A DNA stretch of 64,000 nucleotides from an uncultured Lachnospiraceae bacterium. Its GTDB lineage: Bacteria > Bacillota > Clostridia > Lachnospirales > Lachnospiraceae. Both the position numbers and the translations under genes were made by a program. The notes below the pieces were generated by a model. The model saw only the letters and a list, made by a program, of their open reading frames with translations. It ran no database searches and had not been told where the DNA came from. Below are positions 56,811 through 64,000 of this stretch, piece after piece; the first letter of the stretch is position 1, and each line of letters starts with the position of its first letter. The stretch is from positions 1 through 64,000 of the forward strand of contig CAMVCQ010000002.1 of the NCBI GenBank assembly GCA_947166015.1, written 5' to 3'.

Positions 56811-58229
56811 ATGAAACCTATCACAATAGATGAGATTGTAAAAGCCACGAACGGCAGACTGCTTTTCGGCGACCCGGATGCAAAAGTGACGGGAGTTGTG
56901 CATGATTCAAGACAGGCAAAAGAGGGTGACCTTTTTGTACCGATCATAGGCGCGAAGGTCGATGCTCATTGCTACATCCCGGATGTTTTGGCGGCGGGAG
57001 CTACCTGTGTTCTTTCGTCAGAGGAAAACATCGAGGAGGGCAAAGGCGCCTGCGTTTTGGTCGAGGACACCATCAAAGCGCTTCAGATGCTTGCAGGATG
57101 GTACAGAGATCAGTTCGATATCCCTGTTGTCGGCGTGACGGGAAGCGTCGGAAAAACATCCACAAAAGAGATGATAGGAACTGTCCTGTCAAAAAAATAC
57201 AACACACTTATAACGTATAAAAATCTAAATTCCCAGATAGGGCTTCCTTTGATGGTTTTTCACATTGAAGAGGATACAGAGGTTGCGGTGCTCGAGATGG
57301 GAGTGAGCCTTTTTGACGAGATGGATGCGCTTGTGGAGGTCGCAAAGCCGTCTTCGGCAGTCATTACCAATATCGGACTGGCTCACATAGGAAACTTCAA
57401 AACAAGAGAAAATATCTGCGCTCAAAAAGGACGGATCATAAAAGAGTTTGGTGACGACGGGAGAATTTTTGCCTGTGCGAACGGAGATCTGTACGATCTT
57501 ATCAGGACCAATCTTCCTTATGATTGCTGCAAAGGTGAGTGCAGAGTTTCATTTTATGGGATAAAAGATGACATCAAAACCGATATGTCCCAGATTTCCA
57601 GCTATGCATCGGATATCAGTGTCGAAAACGGTCGGGAAAAATTCACGTATCATCATGGAGATGAGCAGATAGATGTAAGCCTGGCCGTGATGGGAGATCA
57701 CAATGTCACAAATGCTGTAGTTGCCATAGCTGTCGGAAGGATACTTGGCGTGTCGCTGGAGGATGCGGCAAAAGCCGTGGGTGAGTACGAGCCGCTTTCG
57801 ATGCGAGGTGAGATACATCATACAAAAGGTATGCATATCATAGACGATACCTACAATGCGAGTCCTGACTCGATCAGGAGCAATCTGAGAGCGCTTTTTT
57901 CACATGAGGGAAATGGCCGAAGGATTGCGGTTTTGGGTGATGTTCTCGAGCTTGGAGAAATGTCTGCAGAGCTTCACAAGAGCATCGGAGCGTATATAGT
58001 AAACGAAGCAAAAGCCGGAAGAAGACTCGACACTGTGTACTGCGTAGGAAAAGAATCAAAAGAGATCATCAGATTTCTGCAGGAAAACAGTGATATCGAG
58101 TGTTATGGATATGATGACAATTTCAGCCTTATCAAGGCACTGAAAAATGACCTTAAGGAAGAAGACTGGGTGATCATGAAGGCATCCAGAGGGATGCACC
58201 TTGATGATGTCGTAAAAGCGGTTATCTGA
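56811..58229 (+). CDS. murF: UDP-N-acetylmuramoyl-tripeptide--D-alanyl-D-alanine ligase
   Basis: Adds D-Ala-D-Ala to the UDP-MurNAc tripeptide, last cytoplasmic step of precursor synthesis. 472 aa: N-terminal substrate domain (GVVHDSRQAKEGDLFVPI), the P-loop VVGVTGSVGKTSTKEMI, LEMGVSLFDEMDALVEVAKP, AVITNIGLAHIGNFKTRENI and IIDDTYNASPDSIRSNLRAL. GGGGG lies 8-9 nt before the ATG. It closes the dapA-dapB-murF group; priA follows at 22 nt. Confidence 0.96.
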   Translation: MKPITIDEIVKATNGRLLFGDPDAKVTGVVHDSRQAKEGDLFVPIIGAKVDAHCYIPDVLAAGATCVLSSEENIEEGKGACVLVEDTIKALQMLAGWYRDQFDIPVVGVTGSVGKTSTKEMIGTVLSKKYNTLITYKNLNSQIGLPLMVFHIEEDTEVAVLEMGVSLFDEMDALVEVAKPSSAVITNIGLAHIGNFKTRENICAQKGRIIKEFGDDGRIFACANGDLYDLIRTNLPYDCCKGECRVSFYGIKDDIKTDMSQISSYASDISVENGREKFTYHHGDEQIDVSLAVMGDHNVTNAVVAIAVGRILGVSLEDAAKAVGEYEPLSMRGEIHHTKGMHIIDDTYNASPDSIRSNLRALFSHEGNGRRIAVLGDVLELGEMSAELHKSIGAYIVNEAKAGRRLDTVYCVGKESKEIIRFLQENSDIECYGYDDNFSLIKALKNDLKEEDWVIMKASRGMHLDDVVKAVI

Positions 58230-58251
58230 CGACGGAAAAGAGGTATGGACT

Positions 58252-60501
58252 TTGACTGAGAACAATCTTGGAAAAATAGCTACGATAATCGTGGATATTT
58301 CGGCGGGTTCTCTTGACAAAGGGTTTGATTATCTGATACCTGATGAACTGTCGGGGCAGATCATTCCCGGAAGCGCGGTGAAAATCCCTTTTGGCAGAGG
58401 TAATCGTGAAATAACAGGATATGTGATAAGTATCAAAAACTCGAGTGATTTCGATGCATCCAAGCTCAAATCAATCTCGGGTATCGCAGACAGGGAAGTG
58501 CCTGCACAGGGAAGACTATTGGGGATTGCGGGATTTATACACCATCGCTACGGCGGAAGTATGAATCAGGCGATACAGACTGTTTTACCGATACGTCAAA
58601 GGATTAAGTCGGTGGAAAATCACTGGCTTAATTTTATTATGAGCAAAGCTGAGGTGCAGGAGTACCTTGCGCTTTGTGAAAAAAAGCACTATGTGGCCAA
58701 GGCGAGACTGATACGGGGGATGTTGGATGAGGGAAAACCTGTATCATTTACGGAAGCCGCAAAAAAGTACAAGACCACCAAAAATGTGGTCGATTCGCTG
58801 GTCAAGGACGGAGTCATAGCGGTTTCAGATGAACTCGTCTACAGAAGACCTGACGAGGTGAAAAAAGCTTCAAAGGATGCCGTTGCTGAGTTAAACGCTG
58901 AACAGCAAACTGCGGTCGGCAGGGTTTGTGATGATGTCGATGCGGGCATTTTTAATAAATATCTGCTCTACGGCGTGACGGGGTCCGGGAAAACCGAGGT
59001 TTACATACATATACTGAAGCACGTGGTGTCGCAGGGGATGCAGGCGATAGTGCTTATCCCGGAAATAGCGTTGGCACATCAGACGGCAAACAGGCTTGCG
59101 GCTGCGTTCGGAGACAGGGTCTCGGTGGTTCACTCGAGACTTTCCGCGGGTGAGAGGTATGATCAGTACCAAAGGGCTTTGAATGGCGATATAGATGTGT
59201 TGATCGGCGCCAGATCGGCTATTTTTGCCCCTTTTGAGAGACTGGGGTTGATAATCATAGATGAGGAGCACGAAAACAGCTACAAAAGCGAGCAGACGCC
59301 GTGCTACGATGCCAAAGAGGTCGCGCTTGAGCGCGCCAGAGTTGAGAATGCCGCCATTGTTTTTGGCAGTGCCACGCCATCGGTCTCGACTTATCTTGAG
59401 GCGAAGGAGGGCAGATATGAGCTTTTGGAGCTCAAAAACAGGGCGACGGGGATCATGATGCCCAAGGTCCATGTGGTGGATCTCAGGCAGGAATTAAAAG
59501 AAAAAAACCACTCCGTTTTCTCGAGACTGTTGAAACAAAAGCTTGAAGACAGGCTGCAAAAAGGCGAACAATCGATGCTTTTTATCAACAGAAGAGGATA
59601 TGCAGGATTTGTTTCTTGCAGAAGCTGCGGATATGTGATAAAATGCAATCATTGTGATGTCTCGATGAAGGCGCATCTGAGGTATGGAAAAGCTGACAGG
59701 CTGGTTTGCCATTATTGCGGATGCGAGTCAGAGATGCCGAAAAAATGTCCGGAGTGCGGATCGCCGTATATAGCAGCATTTGGGCTTGGGACCGAAAAGG
59801 TTTACGAGCTTGTCAAAAAAGAATTTCCAAATGCCAGGGTCCTTCGGATGGATGCCGACACGACCAAAAACAAAAATGGTCACGAAAAAGTGCTTTCGCC
59901 GTTTCGAGAGGGCGAGGCCGATATACTGGTTGGCACGCAGATGATAGTGAAAGGGCACGATATTTCGGGGGTTACGCTTGTCGGAGCGATCGCTGCGGAT
60001 CTGAGCATGCACGAGGGAGACTTCACCTCGGCCGAAAAAACCTATCAGCTTTTGACTCAGGCAGGAGGGCGCGCGGGCAGGATAAGCTCTCAGGGAGAGT
60101 TTGTGATACAGACATACAGGCCTGATGAGTATTGCATAGAAGCGGTGCGCACAGGAGAACCGGAACATTTTTATGAAAAAGAGTTGATTTTCAGAAAAAT
60201 GCTCGACTATCCGCCTTACAGAAAAATGCTCGAGCTGTCGGTGGTGTCAAAAATCGAAAACGAAGTGGAAAAAGGCGCAGAAAAAATAGTCGAAAGCATT
60301 GGGAAATCAGTAGCTGAAAGCACATCGGTGGTCGGGCCGTCCGACGCAGGCATATCCAAGATAAAAGATTATTACAGGCGGTTTATATATGTAAAAAGCG
60401 AGAGCGATGAAGAGATAACAAGCTTGATTCATCAGATATCAGAAATGATGATTAACGAAAAAACGCTTGCTGACTGTCGAGCAAATTATAAAAGAATTTA
60501 A
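58252..60501 (+). CDS. priA: Primosomal helicase PriA
   Basis: 3'-5' helicase that restarts stalled replication forks. 749 aa: N-terminal 3'-DNA-binding domain (FDYLIPDELSGQIIPGSAVK), Walker A in LLYGVTGSGKTEVYIHI, VLIPEIALAHQTANRL, DEAH-type LIIIDEEHENSYKSEQTPCY, FGSATPSVSTYLEA, the PriA zinc cluster CRSCGYVIKCNHCD and CHYCGCESEMPKKCPECG, and the helicase C part (LTQAGGRAGR). Translation starts at TTG 58252 with AAGAGG 8 nt upstream. It heads the conserved priA-def-fmt-rsmB order. Confidence 0.96.
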   Translation: MTENNLGKIATIIVDISAGSLDKGFDYLIPDELSGQIIPGSAVKIPFGRGNREITGYVISIKNSSDFDASKLKSISGIADREVPAQGRLLGIAGFIHHRYGGSMNQAIQTVLPIRQRIKSVENHWLNFIMSKAEVQEYLALCEKKHYVAKARLIRGMLDEGKPVSFTEAAKKYKTTKNVVDSLVKDGVIAVSDELVYRRPDEVKKASKDAVAELNAEQQTAVGRVCDDVDAGIFNKYLLYGVTGSGKTEVYIHILKHVVSQGMQAIVLIPEIALAHQTANRLAAAFGDRVSVVHSRLSAGERYDQYQRALNGDIDVLIGARSAIFAPFERLGLIIIDEEHENSYKSEQTPCYDAKEVALERARVENAAIVFGSATPSVSTYLEAKEGRYELLELKNRATGIMMPKVHVVDLRQELKEKNHSVFSRLLKQKLEDRLQKGEQSMLFINRRGYAGFVSCRSCGYVIKCNHCDVSMKAHLRYGKADRLVCHYCGCESEMPKKCPECGSPYIAAFGLGTEKVYELVKKEFPNARVLRMDADTTKNKNGHEKVLSPFREGEADILVGTQMIVKGHDISGVTLVGAIAADLSMHEGDFTSAEKTYQLLTQAGGRAGRISSQGEFVIQTYRPDEYCIEAVRTGEPEHFYEKELIFRKMLDYPPYRKMLELSVVSKIENEVEKGAEKIVESIGKSVAESTSVVGPSDAGISKIKDYYRRFIYVKSESDEEITSLIHQISEMMINEKTLADCRANYKRI

Positions 60502-60524
60502 TTTTTGCGAAGGAGAATGCGATA

Positions 60525-61034
60525 ATGGCTATTCGAAACATCAGAGAATACGGGGATCCGATCCTTGAGAAAAAATGTAAAGAAGTTACTGAGGTGACTG
60601 ATAAGATCAGGATACTTATTGAAGATATGTTTGATACGATGTATGACGCTGACGGAGTAGGACTTGCAGCGCCACAGGTAGGGATTTTGAAAAAGATCGC
60701 CGTGGTTGATATCACTGAGGAGCATACTCAGCCTATAGTAATGATCAATCCCGAGGTGATTGAGCAGGACGGTGAGCAGCGCGGACTTGAAGGGTGCCTG
60801 AGCGTTCCGGACAAAGTAGGGATCGTCACCAGACCTTCGCATGTGAAGGTAAAGGCTTTGGACGCTGATATGAACGAGGTCATATACGAGGGCGAGGGGC
60901 TTTTGGCAAGGGCTCTTGTGCATGAGATAGACCATTTGAGTGGTCAGGTGTATGTTTCAAAGGCGGAAAACGGAAAGCTGTATAATTCCGATGAAGTCAA
61001 AGAGGTTATGGAAAGAGAAGGACTCAAAGATTGA
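60525..61034 (+). CDS. def: Peptide deformylase
   Basis: Removes the formyl group from new proteins. 169 aa with the three family motifs: GVGLAAPQVGI, EGCLSVP (metal Cys) and HEIDHLSG (HEXXH). AAGGAG precedes the ATG. Its stop overlaps the TTG start of fmt, so the opposing formylation and deformylation enzymes are translationally coupled. Confidence 0.97.
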   Translation: MAIRNIREYGDPILEKKCKEVTEVTDKIRILIEDMFDTMYDADGVGLAAPQVGILKKIAVVDITEEHTQPIVMINPEVIEQDGEQRGLEGCLSVPDKVGIVTRPSHVKVKALDADMNEVIYEGEGLLARALVHEIDHLSGQVYVSKAENGKLYNSDEVKEVMEREGLKD

Positions 61035-61969
61035 ACGTTATTTTTATGGGAACTCCCGATTTTTCGATACCGGTCCTTGAGGGCCTCGTGAAATCGGAAA
61101 AGCATACGGTGAAAGCGGTCGTAACTCAGCCTGACAAGGCCAGGGGACGAAGCGGAAAGCTTAAGTTCACTCCTGTCAAGGAATATGCGATCGAAAACGG
61201 TATCGATGTATATACACCGGAAAGAGTCAAGGATGAAGCTTTTGTAAAGACGCTTAAAAGCATCGACTGCGATGTGATCGTAGTGATAGCATTCGGTCAG
61301 ATACTGTCTCAGGAGATCCTTGATATCCCGAAATACGGCTGTGTAAATGTCCACGCTTCACTTCTTCCGAGGTGGAGAGGTGCGGCGCCTATGCAGTGGG
61401 CTATCCTTTCCGGAGACAAAAAAACAGGTATCACTACAATGCAGATGGATGCTGGGCTCGACACCGGCGATATGCTTATGCAGGAGGAAATCGAGATCGC
61501 AGATGATGAAACGGATGAGACTCTGCACGACAAAATGGCTCCGCTTGGGAGCGAGTTGCTGCTCAAAACGCTTGACGGACTGGAAAGCGGAACTATCGTT
61601 GCGCAAAAGCAAAACAATGAGGAAAGCACTTACGCAAAGCTTTTGAAAAAAGAGATGGGAGAGATAGACCTGTCCTGGGAAGCAACAAAGATCGAGAGAT
61701 ATATAAGGGGATTGAGTGCTTGGCCCGGTGCGTTTACGCACTTTGGAAGAAAAACGCTGAAGCTTTTTGCTGCTGAAGTAGTGGAAGGACAAACCGAGTA
61801 CGAGCCGGGAACGGTATGCGAGGTTACAAAAAAATACTTTTGCATACAGACCGGAGAAGGTATACTGAAGGTAAAAGAGGTACAGCTCGAGGGCAAAAAA
61901 AGAATGGATGCAGCGAGCTTTTTGAACGGTAATCACTTAAGCGTCGGCGAGAGGATGAATTCGCAGTGA
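61031..61969 (+). CDS. fmt: Methionyl-tRNA formyltransferase
   Basis: Formylates initiator Met-tRNA. 312 aa: MNVIFMGTPDFSIPVLEGLV, VVTQPDKARGRSGKLKFTPV, the catalytic Asn-His-Asp region GCVNVHASLLPRWRGAAPMQ, DAGLDTGDMLMQ and the C-terminal GLSAWPGAFTHFG tRNA-binding domain. The TTG at 61031 overlaps the def stop (TTGA). rsmB starts inside its stop (GTGA). Confidence 0.97.
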   Translation: MNVIFMGTPDFSIPVLEGLVKSEKHTVKAVVTQPDKARGRSGKLKFTPVKEYAIENGIDVYTPERVKDEAFVKTLKSIDCDVIVVIAFGQILSQEILDIPKYGCVNVHASLLPRWRGAAPMQWAILSGDKKTGITTMQMDAGLDTGDMLMQEEIEIADDETDETLHDKMAPLGSELLLKTLDGLESGTIVAQKQNNEESTYAKLLKKEMGEIDLSWEATKIERYIRGLSAWPGAFTHFGRKTLKLFAAEVVEGQTEYEPGTVCEVTKKYFCIQTGEGILKVKEVQLEGKKRMDAASFLNGNHLSVGERMNSQ

Positions 61970-63297
61970 GAGAGCGCGTATATGATATAGTCTACTCGGT
62001 GCTCGAGGACGGAAAAAAGTCTGATGAGCGGTTTCACGATGAGATCGAGGGGGTAGACAGCGAGCGGATAGCGGCTATCAAAAGGCTGAGTTACGGCACC
62101 ATAGAGTACGCCGTGATGCTCGGTGCGATCATAGAACAATACACCCAAAAGCCAATACAAAAGCTTGACTCCGATGTGAGGATATGCCTTCTGATGGCTT
62201 TCTATGAGATATTGTTTGCGGATTCGATACCGGGATACGCCACTGCAAATGAAATAGTAGAGCTTGCCGCAAAGAAGTGTATCAAGAACAGAGAAAAAAA
62301 GAAATCTTATATAAATGCGAATATCAGAACATTTTTGCGCGATATCGAAAACGGCGTGGATGTTTTTGAAAAGTTAAATCAAAATGAAAGACTTAGCATG
62401 CCGATAGATCTCTGGAATATGCTGAATTCCGCCTATGGAAAGAAAACTGCAGCCAAGGTCGCCGGGGCATTTTTGGAGAAAAAAGGCGAAGTTACACTGC
62501 ATATAGACAGCTCTCGCATAAGCGTGAGCGATTATATAACAAAGCTTGAAAGCTGCACGAATGGCTTAAGCATAGAAAAAGGCAGATACTTTGATGAAGC
62601 TGTCATCATTCGTGGAGCGACTGATATCAAAAGCCTGCCGGGGTATGATGCAGGAGAGTTCTACATCCAGGATGAGAGTTCGATGCTCCCGGTCGCAGTA
62701 TCAGGCATACGCTCCGGAAATACGGTTGTGGATGTCTGTGGAGCGCCCGGTGGCAAAAGCGTTCACGCACTTATGCGGCTTGCGGGGACGGGATTTGTGA
62801 GCGTCAGGGATGTAAGCGATGACAAGCTTGCAAGGATAAAAGAAAACCTGTCGAGATATCCGTATGAGAACTATGAATGCAAGGTTTTTGACGGAAGAAA
62901 AGTCGATGAAAAATGGACCGAAAAAGCGGATGTAGTTCTTTTGGATGTACCTTGCTCAGGCGTTGGGATCCTCAGAAGAAAGCCGGAGCTCAAGTTCAGA
63001 TGCATGGAGAATGCAAAAGAACTGATACCTATACAGCGGGAGATTGCGGCCGCATCCGTAAAAATGCTGAAGCCCGGCGGAGTGATGATCTACAGCACCT
63101 GTACGATCAATCCCGACGAGAATGACAAAAACGTAGACTACCTGATCGAGAGTTTCGGTCTGATACCTGAGAGTCTGGACGAGTACTTACCTGCAGGACT
63201 TACCAATTCACAGACGAAAACAGGCAGACTGCTTGTGCTTCCGGGGCTTATGGAGATGGATGGATTTTTTGTTGCGAGGCTGCGAAAGCCCGGGTGA
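61966..63297 (+). CDS. rsmB: 16S rRNA m5C967 methyltransferase RsmB
   Basis: 443 aa. The N-terminal ~140 residues are a NusB-like RNA-binding domain (RVYDIVYSVLEDG, RIAAIKRLSYGTIEYAVMLG, VRICLLMAFYEILFADSIPG). The C-terminal AdoMet domain shows YIQDESSMLPVAVSGIR, VVDVCGAPGGKSVHALMRLA, the Cys in LLDVPCSGVGILRRKPELKF and the catalytic Cys in YSTCTINPDEND. GTG 61966 overlaps the fmt stop by 4 nt. Confidence 0.95.
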   Translation: MRERVYDIVYSVLEDGKKSDERFHDEIEGVDSERIAAIKRLSYGTIEYAVMLGAIIEQYTQKPIQKLDSDVRICLLMAFYEILFADSIPGYATANEIVELAAKKCIKNREKKKSYINANIRTFLRDIENGVDVFEKLNQNERLSMPIDLWNMLNSAYGKKTAAKVAGAFLEKKGEVTLHIDSSRISVSDYITKLESCTNGLSIEKGRYFDEAVIIRGATDIKSLPGYDAGEFYIQDESSMLPVAVSGIRSGNTVVDVCGAPGGKSVHALMRLAGTGFVSVRDVSDDKLARIKENLSRYPYENYECKVFDGRKVDEKWTEKADVVLLDVPCSGVGILRRKPELKFRCMENAKELIPIQREIAAASVKMLKPGGVMIYSTCTINPDENDKNVDYLIESFGLIPESLDEYLPAGLTNSQTKTGRLLVLPGLMEMDGFFVARLRKPG

Positions 63298-63399
63298 GTG
63301 GTTGTTTTGAATTATAGAAACGCTGATTTGATAGACGTTTATCTGATAAGCAGGCGATTTTTGACATAGCATCACGGTTCCGAAAAATTGGAGGATAGA

Positions 63400-64000
63400 G
63401 TGAAAAGAGATCTGAGGAGTTTGAGTGAAGACGACTGTTTTGCCATAGTAAAAGCTATGAATGAAAAGCCGTTTCGTGGCAAACAGCTCTTTGAATGGAT
63501 ACACAGAAAACGTGTTTGTGATATAGACCGTATGACAAATCTGCCTCTCGAAATGAGAGAAAAATTAAAAGAAGAATACATTTTAGATCCGCTTAGACAT
63601 CAGTACAAGCAGGTGTCTGATGACAGAAATGCCGAAAAGTACCTTTTTTCATTACAGGATGGCGAGTGCATAGAATGTGTCTGGATGAGGTACAAGGCCG
63701 GAGACAGTCTCTGTGTTTCGTCTCAGGTGGGGTGCCGGATGGGATGTTCATTTTGCGCATCGACTATAGACGGCCTCACCAGAAACCTCACGCCGGGGGA
63801 GATCATTTCTCAGGTTTATGATGTGGAGGCAGAGCACTACGGAGAGAGCGGAGGGCATATATCTCATATCATAGTTATGGGGATGGGAGAGCCTTTTGAC
63901 AACTATGACAACCTGCTCTCGTTCATACGGATAATCACATCCGAAAAAGGCAGAAACCTAAGCGCCAGAGGGATATCGGTCTCAACCTGCGGACTCGAGT
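63400..64000 (+). CDS. rlmN: Dual-specificity 23S rRNA/tRNA methyltransferase RlmN (partial)
   Basis: Radical SAM methylase that makes m2A2503 in 23S rRNA and m2A37 in tRNAs. The first 200 residues are in the window; the gene runs off the end. Visible are LFEWIHRKRVCDIDRMTNLP, CVSSQVGCRMGCSFCAS with the CxxxCxxC cluster ligands and IIVMGMGEPFDNYDNL. GTG 63400 follows TTGGAGG (63389-63395). The 102-nt gap after rsmB shows no terminator. Confidence 0.94.
   Translation, partial: MKRDLRSLSEDDCFAIVKAMNEKPFRGKQLFEWIHRKRVCDIDRMTNLPLEMREKLKEEYILDPLRHQYKQVSDDRNAEKYLFSLQDGECIECVWMRYKAGDSLCVSSQVGCRMGCSFCASTIDGLTRNLTPGEIISQVYDVEAEHYGESGGHISHIIVMGMGEPFDNYDNLLSFIRIITSEKGRNLSARGISVSTCGLE

Overview
The window reads as a chromosomal segment of a low-to-medium G+C Firmicute of class Clostridia, most likely family Lachnospiraceae. 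Supports are the Gram-positive order Asp23-nusB-xseA-xseB-ispA-dxs-tlyA-nadK, the order priA-def-fmt-rsmB-rlmN, a perfect CIRCE site before groES-groEL, and several small families that I associate with Lachnospiraceae (DUF5685, DUF6142-like, DUF6106-like, a eukaryotic-type HisA). The genus is not resolved. Nearly everything lies on the + strand. The two exceptions are a sensor/phosphorelay operon (34486-39158) and a small HTH-LytTR operon (45160-46213). I see no tRNA, rRNA, prophage, CRISPR array or transposase gene.

Layout. 1-12.2 kb: DNA repair (xth, xseAB), Asp23, nusB, aroE, isoprenoid supply (ispA, dxs), tlyA, an unknown membrane protein with a PrsW-like protease, nadK, yebC and a HAD phosphatase. 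12.5-21.5 kb: an acyl-CoA synthetase, a DUF5685/J-domain pair, a membrane protein, then a signalling group (membrane GGDEF protein, LytS-type membrane SpoIIE phosphatase, membrane pseudokinase). 21.6-34.4 kb: pheST, a DUF6142-like protein, an AP2/HNH-derived protein, hisA, thrC, a SleB-type hydrolase, glnS, a DUF2225 protein and a secreted glucosaminidase. 34.5-39.2 kb (minus): extracellular sensor, hybrid histidine kinase, response regulator. 39.4-45.1 kb: groESL, a DUF6106-like protein, guaB, an amidase, a dCMP deaminase. 45.2-47.3 kb: small regulators around a nested repeat. 47.4-64 kb: rpsT, metH, an LCP protein, ilvN/ilvC, a HAD phosphatase, a corrinoid adenosyltransferase, dapA-dapB-murF, priA, def-fmt-rsmB and a truncated rlmN.

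The most unusual content is intergenic. Family A is a set of palindromic elements of about 140-220 bp (partial copy at 1-32; copies at 7280-7460, 12246-12468, 16608-16750, 42023-42161, 52240-52377). Their ends are shared and their hairpin cores differ. Two copies are identical over 143 bp except for an 80-bp hairpin block present in only one. Family B (15820-15962 and, inverted, 46220-46584) has serial hairpins with compensatory base changes and ends in a Shine-Dalgarno sequence that serves the next gene in both places. The second B copy is interrupted by a third, 225-bp folded element (46327-46551) with 15-bp terminal inverted repeats and an 8-bp target duplication. Two short tandem-repeat arrays lie just upstream of glnS and guaB. 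All functional statements are from reading sequence; no database or folding program was run.
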